From the NCBI RefSeq assembly GCF_017114865.1, contig NZ_JADEYH010000026.1, positions 1-64,000 of the forward strand: DNA of 64,000 nucleotides, given 5' to 3'. Every line of letters starts with the position of its first letter. Within the stretch, counting starts at the first letter, position 1. Source of the DNA: Streptomyces verrucosisporus. GTDB taxonomy: Bacteria; Actinomycetota; Actinomycetes; Streptomycetales; Streptomycetaceae. A program made the translations under genes and the position numbers. The notes below the pieces were generated by a model that saw nothing but the letters and a program-made list of their open reading frames with translations, searched no databases and had not been told where the DNA came from. Positions 43,155-52,491 of this stretch are shown here, in pieces.

Positions 43155-44711
43155 ATGTTCGCCGATTCCGTCGATTCCGACATAGCGCCCAGCGGCACGC
43201 TGCTCGGCCTCCTCCAGAGGGGCCGCGGCGACGGCACGCTGCACGCTCTCGCGGCCCCGCGTGCCGAAGCGCTCGCCGCGCTGAGCCACTGCCTGCGCTG
43301 TGACCCCCGGCGCGACTGGCGGCTCGAGCACCGCTCCCTCTACTACGCACGGCTCCACGTGGAGCTGGACGCCGGGCTCGACGACATCGAGGAGCACCTG
43401 TTCGGCCCCGACGACCTCACCGACACCGGCGAGGAACGCACCGGACTGGCCCTCTCCGTCCTCGGGCACCTGGCCTCCTACGGAGACCGCGGCGCGCTGC
43501 TGCTGCTGCGCCGCTACACCGCGCGCGGCGCCAACTGGCGCTGGGCCCTGGACGAGCTGGCCGTCCGCGACGACGACGCCGGACTGCGTCCGCTGGGCCC
43601 CGCCGTCCTGGCACGCTTCCCGCGAACCCCCGAGGGCGACGCCGAACTCGCGGCGGCCGTCCGCGACGCCTTCGAGCCCAGGCCCTGGAGGCTGTGGGCC
43701 GAGGACCCGACCCGCCCCGAACAGGGCGAACGCCTGGAGCACGCCCGTGAACAGGGCTCCTTCGGCCGCTGGCAGCGCCAGATGAGGCCGTCCGGGCCGC
43801 GCCCCGGCTGGAGCGTGCGCGCGGTGCTCGACTGGGCACAGGAAGGCGACCGGATCCTCTTTGCCGACCCCGCCTCCGACCCCGCCGCCGGCGGACCGCT
43901 CGCCTCCGAGACCGCGGGATCCGCCGTGCCCGGGGGCTCCGCGGACCGCGACCCGCGGAGCCGAGAGGCCGCCGCGGCCCGCTGCCTGGCCGCCGTCGCC
44001 GGGCCCGAGGACCGCCCCGAACTGCTCGACGCCGCCCGGTCCGGCCCAGGCATCGCGCGCGCCGTCGCCCTGCGCCACCTCGCCGAGCGCGGCGACCCCG
44101 CAGCGCTCGACCTGATCGAGGCCGCCGTGGCGGACCCGGCCGCCTCCGGAGCGGGCGACCCCTCCGGCACCGCCGCCCGGGCCGCACTGGACGCCCTCGC
44201 CCGGATGCGCGGCACCGCCGCGCTGGACCGCGCCCGCCGGTGGGCGCGGCGCGAGGACGCCCTGGGCACGGCGGCCGCCGCACTGCTGGCCTGCCACGGC
44301 ACGGAGCGGGACGCCCCTCCGGTGCTGGCCGCGCTGCGCCGCACCGTGTGTACCGAAGGACCCGACTGCGACGGTCTGCGGCCGCTGGTCGACGGCGCCG
44401 GCCGGCTGACCGTGCACCGCGCCGCCCCCCTTCTGCGACACGTCTACCGCGAGACCTCCTCCTCCCAGCTGCGCGGCCGGGCGGCCCGCGCCCTGGCCGC
44501 CACCGACCCCTCCTTCGCCGCGGGCTTCGCCATCGAGTGCCTGTGGGACTGCGAGGAGTCCACCCGTGAGATCGCCGCCCGCCACGCCGCCACCGGCGAC
44601 ACCCGGGTCGTCGAGCGGCTGCGCCGGCTGGCCGCCGATCCGGCGGAGGAGGAGGGCGTGCAGAGCGCGGTGCGCGGCCGGCTCGACTCCGACGGCGCCC
44701 CGGCCCGCTGA
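43155..44711 (+). CDS. HEAT-repeat protein (518 aa)
   Basis: Mostly helical protein with repeated Ala/Leu-rich pairs such as AVALRHLAERGDPAALDLIEAA and LRGRAARALAATDP, typical of PBS-lyase/HEAT repeats. A distinct domain (about 60-230) with YYARLHVELDAGLDDIEEHLFG precedes them. Scaffold or protein-binding role expected; no catalytic motif. ATG 43155 was taken, but TTG 43119, preceded by GGAGAGCGGAAA, would add 12 residues. It lies alone between two strong hairpins, just before the SMC-like operon. Confidence 0.8.
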   Translation: MFADSVDSDIAPSGTLLGLLQRGRGDGTLHALAAPRAEALAALSHCLRCDPRRDWRLEHRSLYYARLHVELDAGLDDIEEHLFGPDDLTDTGEERTGLALSVLGHLASYGDRGALLLLRRYTARGANWRWALDELAVRDDDAGLRPLGPAVLARFPRTPEGDAELAAAVRDAFEPRPWRLWAEDPTRPEQGERLEHAREQGSFGRWQRQMRPSGPRPGWSVRAVLDWAQEGDRILFADPASDPAAGGPLASETAGSAVPGGSADRDPRSREAAAARCLAAVAGPEDRPELLDAARSGPGIARAVALRHLAERGDPAALDLIEAAVADPAASGAGDPSGTAARAALDALARMRGTAALDRARRWARREDALGTAAAALLACHGTERDAPPVLAALRRTVCTEGPDCDGLRPLVDGAGRLTVHRAAPLLRHVYRETSSSQLRGRAARALAATDPSFAAGFAIECLWDCEESTREIAARHAATGDTRVVERLRRLAADPAEEEGVQSAVRGRLDSDGAPAR

Positions 44712-44716
44712 TCCGG

Positions 44717-44776
44717 CCGCGCGGGCCTTGTCGGCCGGGTTGCCGGGCCGCCGGCCGGCCGACAAGGCCCGCGCGG
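44717..44776. terminator. 22-bp perfect hairpin between HEAT gene and SMC-like operon
   Basis: 44717-44738 and 44755-44776 are exact reverse complements over 22 bp with a 16-nt loop, the longest perfect stem in the window. It should insulate the operon starting 58 bp further on. Confidence 0.75.
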
Positions 44777-44821
44777 ACCGGGCGCATACTCGCCGTTTCG
44801 ATCTTTGTCGGTGCCAGCGCC

Positions 44822-44827
44822 TAATCT
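44822..44827 (+). promoter_or_regulatory. -10-like TAATCT giving a leaderless SMC-operon mRNA
   Basis: TAATCT fits the TANNNT -10 consensus and ends eight bases before GTG 44835. No ribosome binding site precedes that GTG, so transcription starting at the G would give a leaderless message. I do not see a strong -35. Confidence 0.45.
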
Positions 44828-44834
44828 GTGCCGT

Positions 44835-46358
44835 GTGACCACAGCAGTATCCGTATCGTCCCCCGGCGCCGGGCGGCCCGCACCAGGCCCGGCCGCCGAC
44901 GAGGGCCTGGCCCGGCGTCTGCGGGCACTGGCCTGCACCGCGCCCCTGCACGACCTGGACACGCGCAAGGCCAACCTGGCCGGGGAGTACGGCACGTACT
45001 CGATGGCGGAGGTGGCGCTGGCCGCCATCGACCTGGTCACCCTGCACATGGACTTCGACACCGGCGCCGACCACGAGGAGATAGTGGCCCGGCTGCTGCC
45101 GCGGGTGGCGGCCCAGGCCCCGCGGCGGCCCGCCGCCGAGCACGAACGGGTCGCCCGCTGGGTCCTGGAGAACCTGATCAACGTCGGCAGCGTCGACCGG
45201 GGCTTCCGCGCCGTCTACGGCACCTTCGGCCCCGACGGCGAGTACGTGCGGCGCGACTACGACTTCAAGCTGATCGAGGAGGTGCCGGGGCCGGGCGGAG
45301 GCGTGTACCTGCGCACCACCGACGAGGCCGTCAACGTCCTGGTCGGCGCCCTGGACACCGATGTCACCAGCGCGCAGATCGCCGCCGAGGTCAAGCTGGA
45401 GGTGCTGGTCAGCCGGGGCCGCCTCGCCGACGCCCAGCTCGCCGCCGAGCAGGCCCGCTACCGCACCGTGCAGTACGCCGAGACGCTGCGCCGCACCCTG
45501 GAGGCCACCCGGCGCAACGTCCGCGCGGTCGACTGGCTCAACGCCGTCCCCGACATGATCGCCGAGGCGCTCGACCACGTCGCCGACCGCTACCGCCACG
45601 AGAACGCCATCCTCACCAACATCCGCAGGGCGCGGGACGAGGCCCCGGCCGACAAGAACCCCGACCACAAGCTGTGCGCCGCCGAACTGGTCGACATCGT
45701 CAAGGACTGCATCCGGCGCCACACCCAGCTCCAGTCACGGCTGCTGGAGGCCGGGCCTCTCTTCCGCGCGGAGCAGGACCGGCAGGCCTTCGCCCCGCCC
45801 GCCGCCGCCTCCGGCCTGGATCTGTACGGGCAGCTGCTGGCGCCCCTGCTGCCTCTGCCGGTGGAGCGGGCCGGCAAGGTCACCGACGCCTTCTTCGCCC
45901 GCGGTACCGGACTGCGCGCCCCGGCGGCCGTACGCCTGGGGGACCTGACCGAGATGCTGCTCACCCCGCCCGTGCCCCGAGAGCACCTGGGCGCCGAGAT
46001 GCCCGAGCCGGATCTGGTCGCCACCCCCGACGACAGCCGGTTCAGCGAGGAGCAGATGGAGGCCGCCCGGGAGCTGCTGGAGCTGCCCGCCGACGCTCCG
46101 CGCCGGCTGTCGGGCCTGCTGGCCGAGGCCCGCCGCCGCGACCCGGAGCTGCCCTACCTGGTGGCCCTGCTGGCGGTGCACGCCGCCAGCCCGCCGGTCG
46201 GCACCGCCTACCGGCAGGGCGAGCGGCGCCTGCTGTTCGCCGTGGACGACGGAACGGAACTGGACGACCCGGAGTTCGGCGGCGCCGACCTCGTGGTGGG
46301 GACGGCCCTGCTGGACGCCGCGGGCATGGCGGCCGACCGTACGGAGGTGGCATCGTGA
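44835..46358 (+). CDS. Putative kleisin/MksF-like subunit of an SMC-like system (507 aa)
   Basis: I do not recognise a named family from motifs. It has a helical N-terminal domain (about 20-160) with THE-type winged-helix look, an acidic-basic coiled-coil core (about 165-300) rich in charged heptads, and a helical C-terminal part. Position before an MksE-like gene and an SMC-like ATPase, and length near 500, are what is expected of the MksF/JetA kleisin. The GTG start is probably leaderless. The stop overlaps the next start by 4 nt (GTGA). Confidence 0.7.
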   Translation: MTTAVSVSSPGAGRPAPGPAADEGLARRLRALACTAPLHDLDTRKANLAGEYGTYSMAEVALAAIDLVTLHMDFDTGADHEEIVARLLPRVAAQAPRRPAAEHERVARWVLENLINVGSVDRGFRAVYGTFGPDGEYVRRDYDFKLIEEVPGPGGGVYLRTTDEAVNVLVGALDTDVTSAQIAAEVKLEVLVSRGRLADAQLAAEQARYRTVQYAETLRRTLEATRRNVRAVDWLNAVPDMIAEALDHVADRYRHENAILTNIRRARDEAPADKNPDHKLCAAELVDIVKDCIRRHTQLQSRLLEAGPLFRAEQDRQAFAPPAAASGLDLYGQLLAPLLPLPVERAGKVTDAFFARGTGLRAPAAVRLGDLTEMLLTPPVPREHLGAEMPEPDLVATPDDSRFSEEQMEAARELLELPADAPRRLSGLLAEARRRDPELPYLVALLAVHAASPPVGTAYRQGERRLLFAVDDGTELDDPEFGGADLVVGTALLDAAGMAADRTEVAS

Positions 46359-47299
46359 ACGAGTACGGCCCATACGGCGGTCACGTCGGTCACGAGGATC
46401 ACGACGAGCGTGAGGGGCCGGGCGGGCACGGGGTGCCCGGAACGGAAGTCCCACCGGAGTCCGCGCGGCGCCCCGCCGTCCTCGCCCCGCCGGACGCCGC
46501 CGACGCCGCCCGGCTGGTCTCCTTCGGCCTCCAGCCCAAGCTGCTGCCCGCCCGCGACGCCGAGTACGCGGAACTGCTGCGCCGCTACCGGGAGGAGCCC
46601 GCCTTCGCCCGGCTCACCGACGCCGTCGCCACCGGTCTCGGACTGGTCGTGCTGGAGGTCTCCCCGCGCGCGGGGATGGCCGTCACCGCCGCCGAGGACT
46701 CCGTCTTCGCCGTGCGCATGGGCGACTACGCCCGCCGCGCCACCTCCGACTCCACCGACCGCTTCCTGCACGGCCTGGCCCACCTGGCCGTCGCCGCCCT
46801 GGCCTTCCCCCGCCCCGAGGATCTGGCCGACGACGGCTACGTCGGCAGGATCTCCGTCAACGGCGTGGACGCCTTCGTCCGCCAGGCCTGCCGGAGACTG
46901 GAGGAACGCGCCGAGCGGGAGGGCGAGAACACCGACCCGGCCAGCGACACGCCCGGCCTGGAGGCCGCCTGGCGGGTGTACACCCGGCGCAGCGCCACCG
47001 GGGCCACCAAGGACTCCCGCCGGCTGGCCGGCTCCACCACCGGGATCGTCGCCAAGGCCGCCGCCTTCCTCGCCGACTCAGGCTTCCTCCAGCGCACCGG
47101 CGACGACGCCGGTGGCACCTACCGCACCACCGCCCGCTACCAGCTCCAGGTGCGCGACATGGCGGGCAGCGCCGCCATGGCCGAGCTGCTGGAGCTGGGC
47201 GTGGTGCCCGTCGGCGACGGCAGCGCCACCCTGCTGCCGCCCCCCGATCCCGACGCCCCGGAGCCGGCCGCCGACGCCGGACTGCCCTTCCACAGCTGA
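46355..47299 (+). CDS. Putative MksE/KITE-like winged-helix subunit (314 aa)
   Basis: After a Gly/His/Glu-rich N-terminus (about 35 residues), the protein has repeated winged-helix-like segments: RLTDAVATGLGLVVLEV, a helical middle (AHLAVAALAFPRPEDLADDGY), and TTGIVAKAAAFLADSGFLQRT with RTTARYQLQVRD as the wing. The size and second position in the operon match MksE/JetB, which binds the kleisin of MukBEF-type condensins. GTG 46355 overlaps the upstream stop. Function is inferred from architecture and operon. Confidence 0.7.
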   Translation: MNEYGPYGGHVGHEDHDEREGPGGHGVPGTEVPPESARRPAVLAPPDAADAARLVSFGLQPKLLPARDAEYAELLRRYREEPAFARLTDAVATGLGLVVLEVSPRAGMAVTAAEDSVFAVRMGDYARRATSDSTDRFLHGLAHLAVAALAFPRPEDLADDGYVGRISVNGVDAFVRQACRRLEERAEREGENTDPASDTPGLEAAWRVYTRRSATGATKDSRRLAGSTTGIVAKAAAFLADSGFLQRTGDDAGGTYRTTARYQLQVRDMAGSAAMAELLELGVVPVGDGSATLLPPPDPDAPEPAADAGLPFHS

Positions 47300-47341
47300 A
47301 TCCCGTCCCCCAGACGCCAGAGCAACGAGAGCCCCGCCGCC

Positions 47342-50300
47342 ATGTACGAGCTGTCCCGGATCCGCCTCTACTCCATCGGGCCCGCCGGTGCGCGCTACGC
47401 CGACACCGTGCTGGACCTGCGCGGGGTCGGCGAGCCGGTGCCCAGCCCCGCCCCCGCCCAGGCGGACTTCTTCGAGGACGAGCCGATCGGCCCGCCGCGC
47501 CGCCCCGCGCCCGCCGGCGTGCTCTTCCTGGAGAACGGCGGCGGCAAGTCCGTCCTGCTCAAGCTGATCTTCTCGGTGATGCTGCCCGGCCACCGCAACA
47601 CCCTCGGCGGCGCCAGCTCCGGTGTGCTGCGCAAGTTCCTGCTGGCCGACGACTGCGGGCACGTCGCCCTGGAGTGGCAGCACACCCTCACCGGGGAGAC
47701 CGTCGTCGTCGGCAAGGTCAGCGAGTGGCGCGGTCGCCAGATCTCCAGCGACCCGCGGAAGTTCGCCGAGGCCTGGTACAGCTTCCGGCCCGGCCCCGGC
47801 ATGAACCTGGACTCCCTGCCGGTGGCCGAGTCCACCGCGCTGCGGCCCGTCGCCGAGGGCGCCTCCGCCGCCCGCGGCCGGCGCCGTACCATGAAGGGCT
47901 TCCGCGACGTCCTGGTGGAGACGGGCAAGGCCTACCCGGGCCTCGACGTGGTCTGGGAGGAGGTCCACGAACGCTGGAACGAGCACCTGGGCCACCTGGG
48001 CCTGGACCCCGAACTCTTCCGCTACCAGCGGGAGATGAACGCCGACGAGGGCGAGGCCGCCGGCCTGTTCGCCGTCAAGAACGACTCCGACTTCACCGAT
48101 CTGCTGCTGCGCGCCGTCACCGACACCCGCGACACCGACGGGCTGGCCGACCTGGTGCACGGCTTCGCCCACAAGCTCGGCCGCCGCGCCGAACTCACCG
48201 CCGAGAAGGACTTCACCGCCGGGTCGCTGGACCTGCTGCGCCGCATCGACGAGGCCGCCCGGCACCGGGAGCGGGCCCGCGCCGTCCACGCCGGAGCCGA
48301 GCAGCGCACCCGCGCCCTGGCCCGGCGGCTGTCCGCCCGCGGCACCGAGGAGCGCGGCCGCGCCGCCGAACTCGCCGAGCGGGCCGACCACGCAGCCCGG
48401 TCCGCGGCCGCGGCCGAACGCGAACGCGAGCGCGCCGGGCTCATCGCCGCCGAACTCGCCTACCGCCATGCCTCCCTCGCGCTGGCCGCCGGCGAGAGGA
48501 GCGCCGCCGCCCAGCGCCGGGAGCTGAGCGACGCCCGCACTCTGCACGCCGCCTGGCAGGCGGCCGAGACGGTACTGGCGCACCGCGCCGCCGCCGACCG
48601 CGCCACCCGGGTCGCCGCTGCCATCCGGGAGGCCGAGCGCGACGCCGCCCCCGCGCTGGCCGCCCGCGCCCGGGCCGCCACCGACCTGGTGCGCGCCCTG
48701 CACGCCGCCGCGGAGCAGGCCGAGCACCTCGCGGCCGAGGAGGAGGAGCGCTCCACGGCCCTGCAGGGCGAGGGCGAGGCCGCCCACCGCGACGCCACCG
48801 CCGCCGCCACCGAGGCCCAGCGCGCCCGCAGCGAGGGCGAGCATCTGCGCCAGCGCCTGGCCGAGGTCGAGCAGGAGACGGCCGAGGCCGTACGCGCCGG
48901 CTGGCTGGACGACTCGTCGCCCGACGCCGACCCGGCCCGCGCAGCCCTGGCCGCCAGCGACGCCGAGAAGGCCGCCGTCGCCGCGTGGGAGACCGCGCGC
49001 GAGAGCGCCCGGCGCGCCGCCGACCGCGCCCGCGAGACCGCCGCGGCCCGCTCCCGCGCCGAACTGGCCGCGGCCCGCGCCGCGGACGCCGCCGAGGCGG
49101 CCGGAGGCGCGTACGCCGCCGAGCGGCGCGCCGCCGAGGCCCTGGGCGCCGAGGAACGGCTGGCCGAGTTGTTGGGACTGCCGGGCGGACAGCGGTCGGC
49201 GGCCTCCCCGGAGCCCGGCCCCTTTGGTCACGGCCCCTTCGGCGCGCTGGACGCCGAGGAACTGGACCGCAACGCCGAGACCTTGCGCGAGCTGCTGGAG
49301 GAGTCGGTCGCCACCGCCGAGCGCCAGCTGTTCGACCTGCGCACGGCCGCCGCCGACGACTCCCGCATCCTCGGCGCCCTCGGCGACGGCGGGCTGCTGC
49401 CGCCCGGCCCCGACGTCCTGGCCACCGTCGAGTACCTGGGCGAGCACGGCATCCCCGCCCTGCCCGGCTGGCGCTATCTCGCCCAGTCCGTGGACCCGGC
49501 CGACCACGCAGCCGTCCTGGCCGCCCGGCCCGAGCTGGTCGACGGTGTCGTCATCACCGATCCCGGAAGCCACGTCCGCGCCCGGGAAGTCCTGGCGGGC
49601 GCGGCCCTGCTGCCCCGCTCGGCCGTCGCCGTGGGCACCGCCGCCGCGCTGCTGGCGCCCGTCCCCGCGCCCGGTGGCGAGAGCGCCGGGGCCCTGGACG
49701 GCTCCGGCGTGTTCCTCGTGCCGCCCAACCCGGCCATGCACGACGAGTACGCGGCCGACGACGAGCGCCGCCGGCTGCGCGAGCGCGCCACCGCCCGTGA
49801 CGAGGAGATCCGCTCCCTGGCCGCGCGGCTGTCCGCCGACCGCTCCCTGGCCGCGCGGATCGCCTCCTGGCGCACCGGCTGCCCGCCCGGCCGCCTGGCC
49901 GAGCTGGCCGCCGGGGCCCGGGCCGCGGCCGAGGCCGCCGAGACCGCCCGGCAGCACCTGGAGGAGACCCGCGCCGCCGCCGCCGAGGCCGAGGAGAGCG
50001 CCGCCGAGGCCGCCCGCGTACGCGAGGAGAGGCAGGAGGGGGCCCAGCAGTCCCGCCGCTCCGCCGACGCCCTGGCCGGACTCGCCTTCCGGCTGCGCGA
50101 GCGCGCCAGGTGGCAGGCCCGGCTGCGGGAGCTGGCCGACGAGACGGCCGAGGCCGAGGCCCGGGCCGGCGCCTGCCTGGAGCGAGCCCGCGCCGCCGAC
50201 GAGGACCGGCGCGCGGCCCAGCGCGCCGCCGACGACGCACGCCGTACCGCCCGCGCGCTGCGCGCCGAGCGAGCCGAGATCGCGGGCGCCCCCGACACGC

Positions 50301-52108
50301 TCGACGCGGCCGACACCCCGGACACCGGCGCGCCGTCCGCCGGCCCTCCCGCCTCCCTGCCCGCCCTGCGCGAGGCGTACCGCGCGGCCTCCCGGCTCTA
50401 CGAGAAGGTCGGGGTCGGCGCCGACCTGCGCGCCGAGCAGGCGCGTGCCGAGGGCGACGAGAGCGCCGCGCGCGCGGCCCTGGACCGGCTCACCAACAAG
50501 GTCCGCACCCGTGCCGCCCAGCTCCTGCAGGGGCCCGACGGTGCCGACGGCCCCTCCCGGCAGGCCGCCGCGGCCCGCGCCGAGGCCCTGGTCCAGATGC
50601 TGGAGTCCCGCGCCTCGGCCGCCAGCGAGCAGCTCGGCCGGCTGCGCGGCGAGGCCGAACGCCTGGCCCCCGGCGAGGACCGGGAGGCCTACACCGATCT
50701 GCCGCAGGAGCTGATCCCCGCCGACGCGGAGCAGGCCCAGACCCTGCTGCGCGGCGCCAACACCGAACTGGCCGCCCGCACCGGCGAACTGGAGGCCGCC
50801 CGCGCCGCCCACGCCGAGCTGCTGCGCGCCCAGCGCGCCGCCGAGGACGCCGCCGGGGCCTTCGACGAACTGGCCGCCATGCTCCGCGACCTGCTGCGCG
50901 ACCCGCACGGCACGGGCCCGGAGGAGGAGGGGGAGCGGCCCGAGCCGTACGCCGGCGCCCTCGACCAGGCCCGGCAGGCGGCCGCCGAGGCCCGCCGCTC
51001 CCTGCGCGGCTGCGCCGCCGACCTCACCGCCGCCGAGTCGGCCGTGCGCGAGGCGAGCGACATCCTGGTACGGCACGCCAACTCCACCCGCTACGAGCAG
51101 GTGCGCACCCCCGCCCGCCAGCAGATCCGCGAACTCCCGGCCGCCGCCCTGCCCGACCACGCCGCCTCCTGGGCCGCCGCCTTCGAGCCCCGGCTGCGCG
51201 TCCTGACCGACGAGCTGGAGCAACTGGAGCGCAACCGGGACAGCATCGTGGACCGGCTGCGCGGCCTGGTGGAGTCCTCGCTGGCCACCCTCCGCTCCGC
51301 GCAGCGCCTGTCCAGGCTCCCCGGCGGACTGGGGGAGTGGTCCGGCCAGGAGTTCCTGCGCATCCGCTTCGACGACCCCGACCAGGCCGCTCTCACCGAG
51401 TGGCTGGGAGAGGTCATCGACGAGGCCACCCGGGCGGCCGTGCGCCGCAACTCCGATCTGCGCCGGGACGGCATGACGCTGCTGCTGCGCGGCGTGCACG
51501 CCGCCCTCCGTCCGCGCGGGGTGTCGGTGGAGATCCTCAAGCCCGACGCGGTGCTGCGCGCCGAGCGGGTGCCGGTCGGGCAGATGGGGGACGTCTTCTC
51601 CGGCGGCCAGCTGCTGACCGCGGCGATTGCCCTGTACTGCACGATGGCCGCGCTGCGCAGCAACGACCGGGGCCGCGACCGGCACCGGCACGCGGGCACG
51701 CTCTTCCTCGACAACCCCATCGGCCGGGCCAACGCCACCTATCTGCTGGAGCTCCAGCGCGCGGTGGCCGACGCGCTGGGCGTCCAGCTCATCTACACCA
51801 CCGGTCTGTTCGACACCACGGCGCTGGCGGAGTTCCCCCTGGTGATCCGGCTGCGCAACGACGCCGACCTGAGGGCGGGGCTGAAGTACATCAGCGTCGA
51901 GGAGCACCTGCGGCCCGGGCTTCCCAGGCGGGATCCGGAGTCCGAACCGGTCCACGGCGAGATCACCGCCACCCGGATGTTCCGCCGCCCCGACGCCGTC
52001 GGCCGGACGCAGGAGGTGCCGCCCTCCGTCCCGGTGCCCTCCGTCCCGGCGCCCACCGCCCCCGGCGAGGAGACCACAGCGGCGAGCGCCTCCGACGCCC
52101 CCGGCTGA
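47342..52108 (+). CDS. SMC/condensin-like coiled-coil ATPase, MksB/JetC-like (1588 aa)
   Basis: An N-terminal ATPase lobe has Walker A ENGGGKS at 64-70 (Lys69) and the LxFLxxDCGHVALEW strand. Two long Ala/Glu/Arg-rich coiled coils (about 250-590 and 800-1390) flank a globular hinge at about 670-800. The C-terminal lobe has the ABC signature FSGGQ at 1419-1423 and Walker B LFLDNP with D1457. The residue after that Asp is Asn1458 where SMC proteins have the catalytic Glu. The tail past 1525 is low complexity. Larger than the usual 1100 aa. Expected to extrude or trap DNA; target unknown. Confidence 0.83.
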   Translation: MYELSRIRLYSIGPAGARYADTVLDLRGVGEPVPSPAPAQADFFEDEPIGPPRRPAPAGVLFLENGGGKSVLLKLIFSVMLPGHRNTLGGASSGVLRKFLLADDCGHVALEWQHTLTGETVVVGKVSEWRGRQISSDPRKFAEAWYSFRPGPGMNLDSLPVAESTALRPVAEGASAARGRRRTMKGFRDVLVETGKAYPGLDVVWEEVHERWNEHLGHLGLDPELFRYQREMNADEGEAAGLFAVKNDSDFTDLLLRAVTDTRDTDGLADLVHGFAHKLGRRAELTAEKDFTAGSLDLLRRIDEAARHRERARAVHAGAEQRTRALARRLSARGTEERGRAAELAERADHAARSAAAAERERERAGLIAAELAYRHASLALAAGERSAAAQRRELSDARTLHAAWQAAETVLAHRAAADRATRVAAAIREAERDAAPALAARARAATDLVRALHAAAEQAEHLAAEEEERSTALQGEGEAAHRDATAAATEAQRARSEGEHLRQRLAEVEQETAEAVRAGWLDDSSPDADPARAALAASDAEKAAVAAWETARESARRAADRARETAAARSRAELAAARAADAAEAAGGAYAAERRAAEALGAEERLAELLGLPGGQRSAASPEPGPFGHGPFGALDAEELDRNAETLRELLEESVATAERQLFDLRTAAADDSRILGALGDGGLLPPGPDVLATVEYLGEHGIPALPGWRYLAQSVDPADHAAVLAARPELVDGVVITDPGSHVRAREVLAGAALLPRSAVAVGTAAALLAPVPAPGGESAGALDGSGVFLVPPNPAMHDEYAADDERRRLRERATARDEEIRSLAARLSADRSLAARIASWRTGCPPGRLAELAAGARAAAEAAETARQHLEETRAAAAEAEESAAEAARVREERQEGAQQSRRSADALAGLAFRLRERARWQARLRELADETAEAEARAGACLERARAADEDRRAAQRAADDARRTARALRAERAEIAGAPDTLDAADTPDTGAPSAGPPASLPALREAYRAASRLYEKVGVGADLRAEQARAEGDESAARAALDRLTNKVRTRAAQLLQGPDGADGPSRQAAAARAEALVQMLESRASAASEQLGRLRGEAERLAPGEDREAYTDLPQELIPADAEQAQTLLRGANTELAARTGELEAARAAHAELLRAQRAAEDAAGAFDELAAMLRDLLRDPHGTGPEEEGERPEPYAGALDQARQAAAEARRSLRGCAADLTAAESAVREASDILVRHANSTRYEQVRTPARQQIRELPAAALPDHAASWAAAFEPRLRVLTDELEQLERNRDSIVDRLRGLVESSLATLRSAQRLSRLPGGLGEWSGQEFLRIRFDDPDQAALTEWLGEVIDEATRAAVRRNSDLRRDGMTLLLRGVHAALRPRGVSVEILKPDAVLRAERVPVGQMGDVFSGGQLLTAAIALYCTMAALRSNDRGRDRHRHAGTLFLDNPIGRANATYLLELQRAVADALGVQLIYTTGLFDTTALAEFPLVIRLRNDADLRAGLKYISVEEHLRPGLPRRDPESEPVHGEITATRMFRRPDAVGRTQEVPPSVPVPSVPAPTAPGEETTAASASDAPG

Positions 52109-52159
52109 GGCCGCGGGGCGTGCCGGCCGATCCGCCCCGCGGGCCGTCCGCCGGGCGGA

Positions 52160-52298
52160 TCAGCGGTCGAAGGCGGGGAACGCGTCGGCGCCGGCCACCG
52201 CGGGAAGGCGGGGGCGGGCCACCGCAGGCAGGGCCAGCGGGCCCGCCGCCAGCCCGAGGACGAGGGCGGCTGCCAGGACGGTACGGGTGCTGTCTCAT
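52160..52298 (-). pseudogene. Possible frameshifted small secreted peptide (about 45 aa)
   Basis: GGAGGAG and an ATG at 52298 stand in the right place, but the ATG frame reads through non-coding sequence. One base out of register, directly after the ATG, a frame encodes a signal-like VLAAALVLGLAAGPLALPAVA followed by a short acidic tail and TGA at 52160. Removing the single A after the ATG would join them. It could be a real frameshift, a sequencing error, or chance in GC-rich DNA. Confidence 0.4.
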
Positions 52299-52441
52299 CG
52301 GCTCCTCCAGTGGTGCGGACGGGGCGTCCGCCGTGCACCACATCCTCGGCGACCGGCCCGGACGGCGTGATCGTTCCCGAGGAGGGCGTGCGCCCTGCCG
52401 GATCCCTGAACAACGGGCCTGTTCCGTAACGGAGTCGTGAG

Positions 52442-52476
52442 GGGCTCCCCCCGGAGTCCCGTGGTCCGGGGAGCCC
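52442..52476 (-). terminator. Hairpin after the small membrane protein gene
   Basis: GGGCTCCCC (52442-52450) pairs with GGGGAGCCC (52468-52476). It lies 16 bp past the stop of the minus-strand gene at 52492. Confidence 0.55.
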
Positions 52477-52491
52477 GGCTCGCCGGGCCCG

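Noticed and set aside
47078..51955. Minus-strand open frame of 1625 codons opposite the SMC-like gene
   Set aside because: It mirrors the GC-biased codons of the real gene; its protein is monotonous Gly/Val/Leu/Gln sequence with no domain motif, whereas the plus strand has Walker A, ABC signature and Walker B.
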